DNA from: SKVR01 sp964589855 | GTDB lineage: Bacteria > Bacteroidota > Bacteroidia > Bacteroidales > UBA7960 | Assembly: GCA_964589855.1 (NCBI GenBank) | Contig: CAZPVB010000182.1 | Location: forward strand, 1 to 7,447 | Length of the DNA stretch: 7,447 bases | Reading direction: 5' to 3' | Shown here: positions 7,359 to 7,447 of the stretch, one piece after another | Layout: each line of letters begins with the position of its first letter | Position numbering within the stretch: position 1 is the stretch's first letter | Position numbers and translations under genes: made by a program | Notes under the pieces: generated by a model | The model's database searches: none | Told to the model about the DNA's origin: nothing | What the model saw: the letters and a program-made list of their open reading frames with translations, nothing else

Positions 7359-7447
7359 AAACCCTCAAAGCGGTTGAAAACCCTTTGAGTGGTTGGGGTA
7401 GGATGTACAAACTAAACCACTTCAAGGGTCTGCGACCGCTTAAAGGG
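7359..7447. repeat. Composite palindromic intergenic repeat, B-A unit (right copy, cut by window end)
   Basis: Half-unit B recurs at 7359-7395 with one substitution against the left copy (tttgagtggtt for tttgagcggtt). It is followed by an 18-base spacer and half-unit A from 7414 to the window edge, identical to the left A copies over the 34 bases visible. The B substitution restores one base pair to the A arm. The unit begins 10 bp after the stop of the last gene, so the hairpin would form in the 3' end of the mRNA and could help end or protect the transcript (inference). There is no clear T-run after the visible arm, but the window stops there. Confidence 0.87.

Noticed and set aside
1..7447. 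Composite transposon or insertion sequence bounded by the repeats
   Set aside because: No transposase or recombinase is present, the flanking units are direct rather than inverted, and no target-site duplication is visible.

Overview
The window most likely comes from a member of the Bacteroidota, perhaps a marine or sediment Bacteroidales/Marinilabiliales-type organism. The evidence is indirect: a very large soluble hybrid histidine kinase built from PAS_3-type sensor modules, A-rich translation starts without a clear Shine-Dalgarno sequence, and moderate-to-low GC. The sequence alone does not fix the genus.

Layout. Positions 1-228 are an array of one imperfectly palindromic intergenic repeat. 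It has two half-units, called B and A here, that are rough reverse complements of each other. Positions 229-428 are a non-coding leader with only a weak promoter candidate. Positions 429-6266 encode one 1945-residue cytoplasmic hybrid sensor kinase: REC, PAS, GAF-like, eight more PAS domains, HisKA, HATPase_c, REC and a helical tail. After 26 bp, positions 6293-7349 carry a second two-component gene on the same strand, REC-HisKA-REC, which is damaged in two ways. A frameshift near 6380 splits its first receiver domain, and the whole ATPase domain is missing between HisKA and the second receiver. The same B-A palindrome reappears 10 bp after its stop (7359 to the window end), so repeat copies flank the gene pair on both sides.

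How the genes fit together. The large kinase looks complete: phospho-acceptor Asp in both receivers, the H-box His, and the N, G1, F and G2 boxes of the ATPase. It has no membrane segment and no DNA-binding output, so it probably works in a soluble phosphorelay whose final output gene is outside the window. The second gene was probably a co-transcribed hybrid kinase or relay partner and is now decaying, or has been reduced to a phospho-acceptor scaffold. The points most worth checking are the two lesions in the second gene, a cysteine-rich PAS domain in the large kinase, and the conserved palindromic repeat. I found no tRNA, rRNA, CRISPR array, transposase or complete insertion sequence.
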